Below are positions 1 to 7,979 of a stretch of DNA of 64,000 nt, piece by piece. The notes under the pieces were generated by a model. That model did not search any database. It worked only from the letters and a program-made list of their open reading frames with translations, and was not told where the DNA came from. How positions within the stretch are numbered: the first letter of the stretch is position 1; every line of letters starts with the position of its first letter. The position numbers were made by a program, and so were the translations under genes. The stretch is taken from the NCBI GenBank assembly GCA_016214895.1, contig JACRMR010000003.1:457499-521498 (forward strand), given 5' to 3'. This DNA comes from a candidate division KSB1 bacterium. GTDB lineage: Bacteria > Electryoneota > RPQS01.

Positions 1-1
1 T

Positions 2-655
2 CCGGGGGTGTCGGTGGCGATCGCTCCCGACGGCGAGATTTTGGTGAAGGGACCGAATGTCATGACGGGCTACTATCGGAATCCGGAGGAAACCGCGAAG
101 GTACTCACGGACGATGGCTGGTTTTGCACCGGTGATGTCGGCGAGTTCACGGACCTCGGACTAAAATTGGTTTCCCGCAAGGACCGCATATTCAAGCTTA
201 CCAACGCGGAGAAGGTGGTGGCGGCGGAATTAGAGAACATGATTACCGGAGGCTGTCCGTACTTGGCCTGGGCTTATGTGACCGGGAGTGGCCGAGACTA
301 TCCGGTCGCGCTGCTCTTTCCGAATCGCGCAATCTTTGCCTGCATTCCGGAGGGTGCGAAGCTGCCGGGTGGGTGTTGCCGGCCACATGACGTGGCCACA
401 CTCGCGCACTGTCTGGGTCATTGCCTTGCGCAAGTGAATCGGCGGCTCGACGCCGAATACAGCCGCATGCCGCGCGTTATGCTGGTGGATCACGAATTGT
501 CCATCGAGAACGAGGAGCTGACGCCGTCGATGAAGATGTCCCCCAACACAGTCGGTCGTATCTTCAAGGCGAATATTGAGCGCCTCTATGATCCGGCGTC
601 AACCGCGGAGACCTCGACGGCAGACTCTGTGTACATCATTCGATTGGATCGCTGA
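2..655 (+). CDS. acyl/aryl-CoA ligase (AMP-binding), C-terminal part, cut by window edge
   Basis: The reading frame is open from the first bases, so the gene starts upstream of the window. What remains is the C-terminal third of an adenylate-forming CoA ligase. The segment GEILVKGPNVMTGYY, the hinge region DGWFCTGDVGEF and the following SRKDRIFKL lead into the mobile C-terminal domain. Such enzymes activate a carboxylic acid with ATP and load it on CoA. The tail (LTPSMKMSP followed by an IERLYDP-like end) resembles the long-chain acyl-CoA synthetase branch more than classical benzoate-CoA ligases, so the substrate cannot be read off. Its stop codon overlaps the next start (TGATG), so it is the promoter-proximal visible gene of the aromatic operon. 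By inference it activates an aromatic or phenylpropenoid acid. Confidence 0.85.
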   Translation, partial: PGVSVAIAPDGEILVKGPNVMTGYYRNPEETAKVLTDDGWFCTGDVGEFTDLGLKLVSRKDRIFKLTNAEKVVAAELENMITGGCPYLAWAYVTGSGRDYPVALLFPNRAIFACIPEGAKLPGGCCRPHDVATLAHCLGHCLAQVNRRLDAEYSRMPRVMLVDHELSIENEELTPSMKMSPNTVGRIFKANIERLYDPASTAETSTADSVYIIRLDR

Positions 656-1857
656 TGGCACGGTTGCAATCGCAAGTCCGGATGAAAGACGTGCTGCGGG
701 ACTATTTTACCGGCCTTGCATCCCCGCTTGCCTGGTGCACGAGCGTCGGCCCGGCGGAGCTCCTGCGCGCACTGGGTTTTCAAGTTTATTTCCCGGAAAA
801 TCATGGAGCGATGTTGGGCGCATCCCGTGCAGCCCACAAGCACATTCCCCGCGCGAATAACGAGGGATATTCCAATGAAATCTGCTCGTACCTGACGTCC
901 GACATCGGAGCCTGGCTGAACCGGGAGACGCCGTTAACGGCCGCCTATGGACTGCCATCGGTGCCGAGGCCGGATCTGATAGTTTTCAACACCAATCAAT
1001 GCCGGGAAGTGGCGGAGTGGTTCAACTATTTTGGGCGCCAGTTTTCATGTCCGGTCGTGGGGGTTTACCCTCCCCGTCACGTCGAAGAAGTGACGCGGGC
1101 GGACGTGGACAATGTCGTCAGCCAGTTTCGGAATTTGATCGCCGTCGGCGAACAGATTATCGGGCGCGAACTGGACCCGCAGCGCCTGCGCGAGGCCGTT
1201 CGCTTGAGCCGGGAAGCATCACAACTCTGGAAGGAGCTGCTGGAGACCGCTCGGACTCATCCCGCACCACTGACCTTTTTTGACGGAACGATCCTGATGG
1301 CTCCGGTGGTAATGCTGCGGGGCACGGAAGCCTGTGTTGAATTCTATCGGGCAGCGCGCGCGGAGTTGCAGGCGCTGGCAGCACACGGTGACGCCGCGGT
1401 GCCCGGCGAGCAGGCCCGACTCTATTGGGAGGGCATGCCGATCTGGGGTCGCCTTCGCTCGCTGGCGGAGATCTTCTCGGGCTGCCGGTCATCTGTGGTC
1501 GCATCGACGTATTGCAACAGTTGGGTATTTGACGATTTCGATTCGGACAACCCGCTGGAATCCCTGGCGATTGCCTACACTCAGATTTTCATTAATCGGG
1601 GCGAGAACTTCAAGCTGAGCTATCTGAAGCGGATGATCGAGGACTATGCCATCGACGGCATGCTGTTTCATGATTCGAAGACCTGCTTCAACAATTCCAA
1701 TAACCGCTTCGGCCTGCCGCAACGACTGCAACAGGAAACGGGCATCAGCACCTTGGTCATTGACGGTGATCTGAATGACCTGCGCTTCTTTTCCGATGAA
1801 CGAGCGCGAACCAAGATCGAGACGTTCGTAGAGCAACTTTCCGCGAGGGCAGTATGA
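655..1857 (+). CDS. benzoyl-CoA reductase / 2-hydroxyacyl-CoA dehydratase family subunit (BcrB/BcrC/HgdB-like)
   Basis: This 400-residue protein has the length and layout of the HgdB/BcrB/BcrC family, whose members carry Fe-S clusters and take very low-potential electrons from an ATP-driven activator. Candidate cluster cysteines include C28, C77 (in NEICSYLTSDIG), C116 and C344 (in HDSKTCFNNSNN). The surrounding genes Had, Oah and Dch, plus an activator ATPase two genes on, point to class I benzoyl-CoA reductase, which dearomatises benzoyl-CoA to a cyclohexadiene. That enzyme normally needs two different subunits of this family and only one is in the window, so the partner is either upstream or absent. 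It overlaps the ligase by one base and the next gene by four (ATGA), implying translational coupling. Confidence 0.85.
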   Translation: MARLQSQVRMKDVLRDYFTGLASPLAWCTSVGPAELLRALGFQVYFPENHGAMLGASRAAHKHIPRANNEGYSNEICSYLTSDIGAWLNRETPLTAAYGLPSVPRPDLIVFNTNQCREVAEWFNYFGRQFSCPVVGVYPPRHVEEVTRADVDNVVSQFRNLIAVGEQIIGRELDPQRLREAVRLSREASQLWKELLETARTHPAPLTFFDGTILMAPVVMLRGTEACVEFYRAARAELQALAAHGDAAVPGEQARLYWEGMPIWGRLRSLAEIFSGCRSSVVASTYCNSWVFDDFDSDNPLESLAIAYTQIFINRGENFKLSYLKRMIEDYAIDGMLFHDSKTCFNNSNNRFGLPQRLQQETGISTLVIDGDLNDLRFFSDERARTKIETFVEQLSARAV

Positions 1858-2849
1858 TTGCGAAGCCTAAGCATGAGCCACTCGGTTCCACCATGACTTC
1901 GAACAATGGCAACAATCAGCTTCGGGTCGGCATCGTGGGCATGGGTCCGGTCGGCTGCATTCTGGCGGCACATCTGATCGAGGCCGGCGTGGACGTGCTT
2001 CCCTGCGACGTCCTGGCGGACCGGATGGACGCGATTCTGAAGCACGGCATTCGGTTGACCTACACCTTTGAGAAGACCGTACCGGTCAGGCAGGTCTGCT
2101 ATTCGCCGCAGGAGTTGGAGACCTGTGACCCGGATCTGGTGGTGATCTGCGTGAAGACTCCCAATTTGAAGCGGGTGATCGAGCAGCTTGCGCAGATTGG
2201 TTCCGATAAGTTCTACGTCATGTGCGCGCAGAACGGGATCGACAATGAGATCGAGGTGGCGCGGGTCTTTGGCGACGAGCGGACGATGCGCATGGTGATC
2301 AACTATGCGGGCAACATGGTGAATCAGCACACGGTGCATGCCAGCTTCTTCAATCCGCCTAACTACGTTGCGCCGTTGTTGATTGAAGGCGGCGGCGATG
2401 TCGCCACGCGGCTGGTGGAGCGGCTCAACACCTCCGGTCTGACGACGGAAATCCCGGATGATATTCAGGAGTTCGTATGGGAGAAGTCCATGCTGAACGC
2501 AGCCCTGAGCGCCATTTGCGCGATCACGCGGCGCACGATGAAAGAAGTGATGGACACACCCAAGTCGTTTGATCTGGTGGAAGCATTGCTGGATGAGTGC
2601 GTACGGGTAGCGGAGATGGAAGGCATCGACGTGGGCAAGAAGTTCCGCCGCTATTCGATCCGCTATCTGAAGAATGCGGGGCATCACCGGCCCTCGATGC
2701 TGGTGGACTTGGAGCTCGGGCACCCGACGGAGATCGACTATTTGAACGGCAGGATCGTCGAGTATGGCCGCAAGCATTGTATTCCGACACCACTCAATCA
2801 GTCGGTGACCGCCATGATCTACTTGCTGCAGAATTCCGACAACAAGTGA
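1854..2849 (+). CDS. ketopantoate reductase-like (ApbA/PanE family) NAD(P)-dependent dehydrogenase
   Basis: The first domain starts with a nucleotide-binding loop (VGIVGMGPVGCILAAHL). The family lysines follow in VVICVKTPN and EFVWEKSMLNAALSA, and the conserved glutamate segment is GHPTEIDYLNGRI near the C-terminus. These are the catalytic landmarks of 2-dehydropantoate 2-reductase, and the length (about 320-330 residues) is normal. The start at 1854 overlaps the previous stop by four bases. An internal ATG at 1893 lies closer to the nucleotide-binding loop and is a possible alternative. Its place between a benzoyl-CoA reductase subunit and its ATPase is unusual for a pantothenate enzyme. It may instead reduce a 2-oxo or 3-oxo intermediate of the aromatic pathway, but that role is only inferred from position. 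Confidence 0.85.
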   Translation: MIAKPKHEPLGSTMTSNNGNNQLRVGIVGMGPVGCILAAHLIEAGVDVLPCDVLADRMDAILKHGIRLTYTFEKTVPVRQVCYSPQELETCDPDLVVICVKTPNLKRVIEQLAQIGSDKFYVMCAQNGIDNEIEVARVFGDERTMRMVINYAGNMVNQHTVHASFFNPPNYVAPLLIEGGGDVATRLVERLNTSGLTTEIPDDIQEFVWEKSMLNAALSAICAITRRTMKEVMDTPKSFDLVEALLDECVRVAEMEGIDVGKKFRRYSIRYLKNAGHHRPSMLVDLELGHPTEIDYLNGRIVEYGRKHCIPTPLNQSVTAMIYLLQNSDNK

Positions 2850-2892
2850 CCGTGACTTTGCGAGCGGAGAACGCCTGAGTCAGAGCCATAGC

Positions 2893-3690
2893 ATGCAGCC
2901 CAATTCCACAAATCTTAGTCCCTTGACGGCGCGCGATGATGACTTGGGCCTCGGGGTTGATCTCGGCTCGCACTACACGAAGTTCGTGGTTTCTGACAGC
3001 ACGGGCGGTCGCGTCTTTATGAAAGTGATCCCGACCTTGAGCCGTCATCACCAAGCGTTCTCGGAGAGCCTCACGGGTATTCGCAACCGGTTCAACATTC
3101 GCGGAGAGTGTGCGACCGGATATGGCCGCAACAGCTATGCGAGCGAGCTGAAGAAGCCGGAACTTATTTGCGCGGCGGCGGGTGTGTCGTCACTGTTTCC
3201 CCTGCGGAAGGTCATCATTGATATCGGGGGCGAAGACATCAAGATCATCGAATGCGAACCCGGCGGCCAGGTCATTCAGTTCTACATGAATGACAAATGC
3301 TCCGCCGGAACCGGCGCCTTCTTGACGGAAATTGCAGACAAGGCTGAGATTGGTCTGGACGAGATGAGCGCGCTGGCGCGGAGATCGACGTCTGACCAAC
3401 CCATGAACAGCTTTTGCACGGTGTTCGCCAAGACGGAGATCCTTTCGTGGAAGTTCAGCGGCGTCGCGATCGAGGATATGGCACGCGGCATCTACCTGTC
3501 GATTGTGGACCGCATCTGCAAGCTGCCGATTCGCGCCGGGTTGCCCGTGTTTCTGTGCGGCGGCGTGGCGGCACATCACCCGTACCTCTGCGAGTTGCTG
3601 TCCCGGCGGTTGGGCGCGCCGGTACAGATTACCCCTGATCCGCAGTTTATGGTGGCGCTAGGCGCAGCCATGTTCGCGCGACAATCCTGA
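2893..3690 (+). CDS. BcrA/BcrD/BadF-type ATPase, activator of benzoyl-CoA reductase or 2-hydroxyacyl-CoA dehydratase
   Basis: The protein has the ASKHA ATPase fold of the HgdC/BcrD family. The first phosphate loop is GVDLGSHYTKFVV, the second DIGGEDIKII, and NDKCSAGTGAFL contains C136. FCTVFAKTEI contains C175, and the adenosine motif is FLCGGVAAHHPYL. In characterised relatives the two cysteines of each monomer hold one [4Fe-4S] cluster at the dimer interface, and ATP hydrolysis drives an electron into the reductase. The 265-residue length fits HgdC/BcrD rather than the longer BcrA of Thauera. Only one activator is seen, whereas the Thauera-type enzyme uses two different ones. It is 43 bases downstream of the PanE-like gene, in the same operon. 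Confidence 0.9.
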   Translation: MQPNSTNLSPLTARDDDLGLGVDLGSHYTKFVVSDSTGGRVFMKVIPTLSRHHQAFSESLTGIRNRFNIRGECATGYGRNSYASELKKPELICAAAGVSSLFPLRKVIIDIGGEDIKIIECEPGGQVIQFYMNDKCSAGTGAFLTEIADKAEIGLDEMSALARRSTSDQPMNSFCTVFAKTEILSWKFSGVAIEDMARGIYLSIVDRICKLPIRAGLPVFLCGGVAAHHPYLCELLSRRLGAPVQITPDPQFMVALGAAMFARQS

Positions 3691-3766
3691 TGGCTGACGC
3701 GGCACCTAATCGCGCGGGTCTTCATTCGGAATTGTGAAGTCATTCACAAACAAGCAGGTTCATACT

Positions 3767-4822
3767 ATGACGATGATTCAAGCGTACCAGATGACGGTGA
3801 GGAATCAGCCGTTTGAGCGGACGTCCTATCCGGTACCCGCCTTGCAGCCGGGCGAAGCGCTGGTGCAGGTTGCCGGCTGCGGTGTGTGTCACACGGACAT
3901 TAGTTTTTGGCATCACGGAGTGCCGACCAAGAAGGAACTGCCGTTGACGTTGGGGCACGAAATCAGCGGCGTGGTAGTGGATGGTCCGCTGGACTTGATC
4001 GGGAAATCGGTTGTGATTCCGGCGGTACTGCCTTGCGGCGAATGTGATTTGTGCCGAACCGGGCGCAGCAACATTTGCCAGAAACAGCGGATGCCGGGCA
4101 ACGACTTTCATGGCGGCTTCGCCAGTCATATTGTGGTCCCATCGCGATTTCTGGCGGTCGTACCGGAGGCCGTGCTCGCGCGCTACAAACTCGAAGAACT
4201 GGCCGTAGTTGCCGACGCCGTTTCGACGCCGCTGCAGGTCATCGAAAAGAGCGGACTGAAGTCCGGGGATTTAGCCATTGTCATCGGGATCGGTGGCGTC
4301 GGTCTGTATGCCGCACTGCTGGCCAGAATTGCGGGAGCCAGGGTTGTCGCGCTTGATCTTTCGCAGGCTCGTCTCGATCTGCTTTCGCAGGCGGGGATCA
4401 CCTCGACGCTGAACACCGGCGGACTGAGTATCAAGGAAATCAAGGACAAGGTGAAGGCGATCGGCAAAGAATTGGGCGCGTCGCCCTATGGCTGGAAGAT
4501 CTACGAAGTTTCCGGCACGGCGGCCGGGCAGGAATTGGGCTTCGCGCTCCTCGGGATTGCCGGCGTGTTGTCCGTGGTCGGGTTTACGCTCGACAAACTG
4601 GAACTGCGGCTCAGCAACTTGATGGCCTTCGATGCACAGGTCATCGGGACCTGGGGCTGCCGTCCCGAGTTATACGGCGAAGCGATCCGCATGGTGGGCG
4701 ACGGTCGGCTGAATTTGGCACCTTTCACAAAGACGCATCCGCTGTCGCAAATCAACGATGTCTTTCAGCAGGCGCTAGAACACAAGCTCTTGCAGCGCGC
4801 AGTGCTGGTGCCGGATTTCTGA
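3767..4822 (+). CDS. had: 6-hydroxycyclohex-1-ene-1-carbonyl-CoA dehydrogenase
   Basis: This is a zinc-dependent medium-chain alcohol dehydrogenase. The catalytic zinc region has CGVCHTDISFWHHG and LGHE. The structural zinc loop is CGECDLCRTGRSNIC, and the NAD site is GIGGVGLYAALLARIAGA. In the benzoyl-CoA pathway Had oxidises the 6-hydroxy intermediate made by Dch to the 6-oxo compound used by Oah, the next gene. The frame is open from a GTG at 3734, but the homologous N-terminus begins around MIQAYQMTVRNQP, and an AGG sits eight bases before the ATG at 3767, so I chose that start (3773 is also possible). The immediate neighbours Oah and Dch make the substrate assignment much firmer than the fold alone would. 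Confidence 0.9.
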   Translation: MTMIQAYQMTVRNQPFERTSYPVPALQPGEALVQVAGCGVCHTDISFWHHGVPTKKELPLTLGHEISGVVVDGPLDLIGKSVVIPAVLPCGECDLCRTGRSNICQKQRMPGNDFHGGFASHIVVPSRFLAVVPEAVLARYKLEELAVVADAVSTPLQVIEKSGLKSGDLAIVIGIGGVGLYAALLARIAGARVVALDLSQARLDLLSQAGITSTLNTGGLSIKEIKDKVKAIGKELGASPYGWKIYEVSGTAAGQELGFALLGIAGVLSVVGFTLDKLELRLSNLMAFDAQVIGTWGCRPELYGEAIRMVGDGRLNLAPFTKTHPLSQINDVFQQALEHKLLQRAVLVPDF

Positions 4823-4889
4823 GCCACCCGGCCCACGGAGATCAGACATCGCGCTCGGCTCTTCAATTTAACTCACAAGGTGCAAAAAC

Positions 4890-5975
4890 GTGGCTCACGA
4901 TCTGTACGATCATAACTTGGTGGAGACCCGGTTCTCCGAGATCCTGTTTGAACGGCGCCCATGTCTCGACAAAGGCGGTAATCCGATCGCGGGTTTGTAC
5001 AATGCCTGGATCCTGCTGAATAATCCGAAGCAATTCAATTCGTACACGACGGCGGCCGTCAAGGAAGTCATTCTGGCCGTGCGCAACGCATCGGCCGATC
5101 GTGCCGTGGTCAACGTCGTTTTTACGGCGGTCGGCGACAAGGCGTTTTGCACGGGGGGCAACACCAAGGAATACGCGGAGTACTACGCCGGGCGGCCGAC
5201 CGAGTACAAGCAGTACATGCGCCTCTTCAACGATATGATCACGGCTCTGCTTTACTGCGATAAGCCGGTGATTTGCCGCGTCAATGGGATGCGAGTCGCG
5301 GGTGGTCAGGAAATTGGCATGGCATGCGATTTTACGATTGCCAGCGACCTTGCGGTCTTTGGGCAAGCCGGGCCGAAGCACGGGAGCGCGCCAGACGGCG
5401 GCAGCACGGATTTTCTGCATCTGTTCGTCGGAATCGAACGCGCAATGCAAAGCTGCACGCTCTGTGAAATGTGGAATGCGTATGAAGCGGTATCCATCGG
5501 GCTGATCTCGCGAGCAGTGCCGGTATTGACAGTGAACGGCAAGCTCGTGCGCAATCCTCTGCTCATTACCGACCGTTGGTTGGATGAGTCGGGTACGATT
5601 GTGTACGGGCAGAAGAAGACGGGAGCAGCGATGGAGGAAGCTAAGGCCGTCATGGCCGCCGGCACCATCGACTTAACACCGCTTGATAGCGCTGTCAACG
5701 AGATGGCCACCAAGCTGCTCTATACGATGCCGGATTGCATCAACAAGACGTTGAACAGTCTGCGAAAGAAGAAGCTTGAGCATTGGGATCGGAACCATCA
5801 GACCAATCGCGACTGGCTTGGGTTGAATATGATGACCGAAGCCAAGGCCGGGTTTCGAGCGTTCAATGAGGGCCCGAAGGGCAATCGCGAGGTGGATTTC
5901 GTCAAACTTCGCTTGATGCTGGCCGCCGGCCATCCGTGGGATGAGGAGATGGTGGAAGCGATACTACCCAGGTAA
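4890..5975 (+). CDS. oah: 6-oxocyclohex-1-ene-1-carbonyl-CoA hydrolase (ring opening)
   Basis: A crotonase-fold protein of 361 residues, matching the usual length of Oah/BamA. It contains the oxyanion-hole segments AFCTGGNTKEYAEYYAG and RVAGGQEIGMACDFTIASD, and the family-typical FGQAGPKHGSAPDGGSTDF. Oah adds water to the 6-oxocyclohexene-CoA and hydrolytically cleaves the ring, giving 3-hydroxypimelyl-CoA. It is the marker enzyme most used to detect anaerobic aromatic degraders. The start is a GTG at 4890 with AAGG about ten bases upstream. It lies between Had and Dch, as expected for consecutive steps. Recognition is strong. Confidence 0.93.
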   Translation: MAHDLYDHNLVETRFSEILFERRPCLDKGGNPIAGLYNAWILLNNPKQFNSYTTAAVKEVILAVRNASADRAVVNVVFTAVGDKAFCTGGNTKEYAEYYAGRPTEYKQYMRLFNDMITALLYCDKPVICRVNGMRVAGGQEIGMACDFTIASDLAVFGQAGPKHGSAPDGGSTDFLHLFVGIERAMQSCTLCEMWNAYEAVSIGLISRAVPVLTVNGKLVRNPLLITDRWLDESGTIVYGQKKTGAAMEEAKAVMAAGTIDLTPLDSAVNEMATKLLYTMPDCINKTLNSLRKKKLEHWDRNHQTNRDWLGLNMMTEAKAGFRAFNEGPKGNREVDFVKLRLMLAAGHPWDEEMVEAILPR

Positions 5976-5982
5976 CAAAGAC

Positions 5983-6759
5983 ATGCCGCAGAAGATTCGC
6001 CGCGAGTCGTCGTACGACGGTCAGGTCGTCACGCTGACTCTTGACGCACCGAAGGCGAACATCCTCGATGCTGAGTTGATGTGTCAGCTACAGTTGGAGC
6101 TGGATGATTTGCGCGAGCACGCCGAGCTGAAACTGGTTCAGTTCACGGGTGCGGGAGATCATTTCAGTTTCGGCGCCAGTGTTGCGGAGCACACCCGTGA
6201 AAAGGCGGCGGCAATGCTCACGCAGTTTCATGCGCTGTTTCATGCGCTGACTGAGCTGGCCGTTCCCACCGCGGCGCTCATTTCGGGACAGTGCCTTGGT
6301 GGAGCCATGGAATTGGCGCTGATGTGCAATTTCATGTTCATTGATCGCACGGCCCGGCTTGGTCAGCCGGAGATTGTGCTTGGGGTCTTCCCCCCGCCAG
6401 CTTCGCTCTTGCTGCCGTTGAAGATCGGACAGGCGCGTGCTGACGAGCTAATTCTCACAGGTAGATCGCTGACGGCGGAGGAAGTGGTGAGCTTCGGCCT
6501 GGCCACCGCATCGTGTGCCGATCGCGCCGCGCTGGAGGCGGGAGTTGAAGCTTGGGCTGCGAAGCACATCCTTCCGAAGAGTGCCACAGCATTGCGCTAC
6601 GCTGTCCGCGCGTCACGCTGGCGGTTCAATCAGGCCATCAAGACGGAGCTGAACCGACTTCAGGAGTATTATGTCGGGGAGCTGATGGCTACGCATGACG
6701 CCAACGAAGGCATCGCGGCGTTTCTGGAAAAGCGACCTCCAGTTTGGCAGAACCGCTGA
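5983..6759 (+). CDS. dch: cyclohexa-1,5-diene-1-carbonyl-CoA hydratase
   Basis: A crotonase-family protein of about 258 residues. GAGDHFSFGASVAEH and SGQCLGGAMELALMCNF form the two halves of the CoA/oxyanion site, followed by LGQPEIVLGVFPPPASLLLP, which is characteristic of Dch-type hydratases. Dch hydrates the conjugated dienoyl-CoA made by benzoyl-CoA reductase to 6-hydroxycyclohex-1-ene-1-carbonyl-CoA, the substrate of Had. The frame is open from 5941, but that start would lie inside the Oah gene; the ATG at 5983, seven bases after the Oah stop, is the natural one. With had and oah it forms the complete dearomatisation-to-ring-opening set. Confidence 0.88.
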   Translation: MPQKIRRESSYDGQVVTLTLDAPKANILDAELMCQLQLELDDLREHAELKLVQFTGAGDHFSFGASVAEHTREKAAAMLTQFHALFHALTELAVPTAALISGQCLGGAMELALMCNFMFIDRTARLGQPEIVLGVFPPPASLLLPLKIGQARADELILTGRSLTAEEVVSFGLATASCADRAALEAGVEAWAAKHILPKSATALRYAVRASRWRFNQAIKTELNRLQEYYVGELMATHDANEGIAAFLEKRPPVWQNR

Positions 6760-6764
6760 AGACA

Positions 6765-7502
6765 ATGAGTAGTTTTCAAGGGAAGTCCGCGATCGTGACC
6801 GGAGCCGCGCGCGGCATCGGCCGCGCAATTGCTCAGCGGTTTCATGAGTTGGGTGCACGGGTGTTCGTACTGGATCGGGACTACCCCGATTCCTTTACGA
6901 GCGAAACCGAGGGTCTCATCCCGTTCACCGGTGATGTGTCATCGCGTATCGATGTCGAGCAGTTCGTCGCGGCCGTTATTGAGCAGGCCGGCGGCATCGA
7001 TATCCTTGTGAACAATGCCGGAATTCTTCGAGACAATGTGATCTGGCGAATGAGTGAGGAGGAGTTCGACGCCGTGTTGAATGTGAACCTGAAGGGCGCG
7101 TGGTTGATGTGCAAGACCGTTGCCCAGCCGATGCGCGAGCGGAAGTATGGCCGGATCATCAATATTGCCTCGCGTGCGTGGCTAGGGAATGCCGGACAGT
7201 CCAATTACTCGGCTTCCAAAGGCGGACTCATCAGTCTCACGCGCGTGCTGGCTTTAGAATTGGCGCGCTCCCAAGTGACCGTGAACGCGGTAGCACCGGG
7301 ACTGATTGATACCCCGATGACGCGGGCATTGCCGGAGGACACTTTTCAGATGCTCGTGAATGCGCAGCCCGGCAAGCGGGCCGGGACTCCCGAGGACGTT
7401 GCCGCCGCGGTTTGCTTCTTCGCTTCGGCTGAGGCGGCGTTCATCACGGGCCAAACGCTCTACGTGGACGGCGGCAAAAGCATCGGAGCCGCGACCGTAT
7501 GA
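6765..7502 (+). CDS. short-chain dehydrogenase/reductase (SDR), FabG-like
   Basis: A classical SDR of about 245 residues. The cofactor loop is TGAARGIGRAIA, the structural motif NNAG, the catalytic Ser lies in NIASRAWLGNAGQ, and the Tyr/Lys pair in YSASKGG. The C-terminus FITGQTLYVDGGKSIG is typical of FabG-like 3-oxoacyl reductases. The ATG at 6765 follows the dch stop by five bases; an in-frame ATG at 6744 would overlap dch and is less likely. In this operon it could reduce or oxidise a 3-hydroxy/3-oxoacyl-CoA, for example 3-hydroxypimelyl-CoA, but the substrate is inferred only from the neighbours. Confidence 0.88.
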   Translation: MSSFQGKSAIVTGAARGIGRAIAQRFHELGARVFVLDRDYPDSFTSETEGLIPFTGDVSSRIDVEQFVAAVIEQAGGIDILVNNAGILRDNVIWRMSEEEFDAVLNVNLKGAWLMCKTVAQPMRERKYGRIINIASRAWLGNAGQSNYSASKGGLISLTRVLALELARSQVTVNAVAPGLIDTPMTRALPEDTFQMLVNAQPGKRAGTPEDVAAAVCFFASAEAAFITGQTLYVDGGKSIGAATV

Positions 7503-7511
7503 TTCGGATCC

Positions 7512-7979
7512 ATGCCTGACCTGACGCTCAATGTGAATGGCGCGCGGCACACCGTTTGGGTGGATCCGCACGAATCCTTGCTGGACGTCCTCCGCGAACG
7601 CTTGGGCCTGGCGGGAACGAAGCGGGGTTGCGACCAAGCGACGTGCGGCGCCTGCACGGTGCTCTTGGACCGTCAACCGATCCTGAGCTGTATCACTCCG
7701 GCACTCCGCTGTCGAAACCGCGATGTGCGGACCATCGAAGGCGTCGCCCTGAACGGCAAGCTCCATCCGGTGCAGGAAAGCCTGGTCGAATCCGGCGGGA
7801 TTCAATGCGGCTTCTGCACGCCGGGGATGGTGATGACCATTCTCGCCTTCTTGAGTGAGAATCCCAATCCCTCGGCGGAGCAGATTCGCCGGGCCCTCTC
7901 CGGGAATCTGTGCCGCTGCACCGGCTACGCAAAAATCGTATCCGCCGTGCAGCGCGCGGCGGAGGTACTTAGATCATGA
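7512..7979 (+). CDS. hcrC: 4-hydroxybenzoyl-CoA reductase gamma subunit, [2Fe-2S] protein
   Basis: A 155-residue two-cluster iron-sulfur subunit of the xanthine dehydrogenase family. The plant-ferredoxin-type cluster is bound by the cysteines of GCDQATCGACTVLL and the later ILSC. The second, helical-domain cluster uses CGFCTPGMVM and NLCRCTGYAKI. It passes electrons between the FAD/Fe-S subunit and the molybdenum subunit. The order here is gamma-alpha-beta, with four-base ATGA overlaps into the alpha gene. The family alone could be any molybdenum hydroxylase; assignment to 4-hydroxybenzoyl-CoA reductase rests on the beta subunit's extra cysteine loop and on the pathway context. Confidence 0.88.
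   Translation: MPDLTLNVNGARHTVWVDPHESLLDVLRERLGLAGTKRGCDQATCGACTVLLDRQPILSCITPALRCRNRDVRTIEGVALNGKLHPVQESLVESGGIQCGFCTPGMVMTILAFLSENPNPSAEQIRRALSGNLCRCTGYAKIVSAVQRAAEVLRS

Noticed and set aside
1668..2777. 369-codon open frame on the minus strand
   Set aside because: Antisense to the reductase subunit and PanE-like genes, with no family features.
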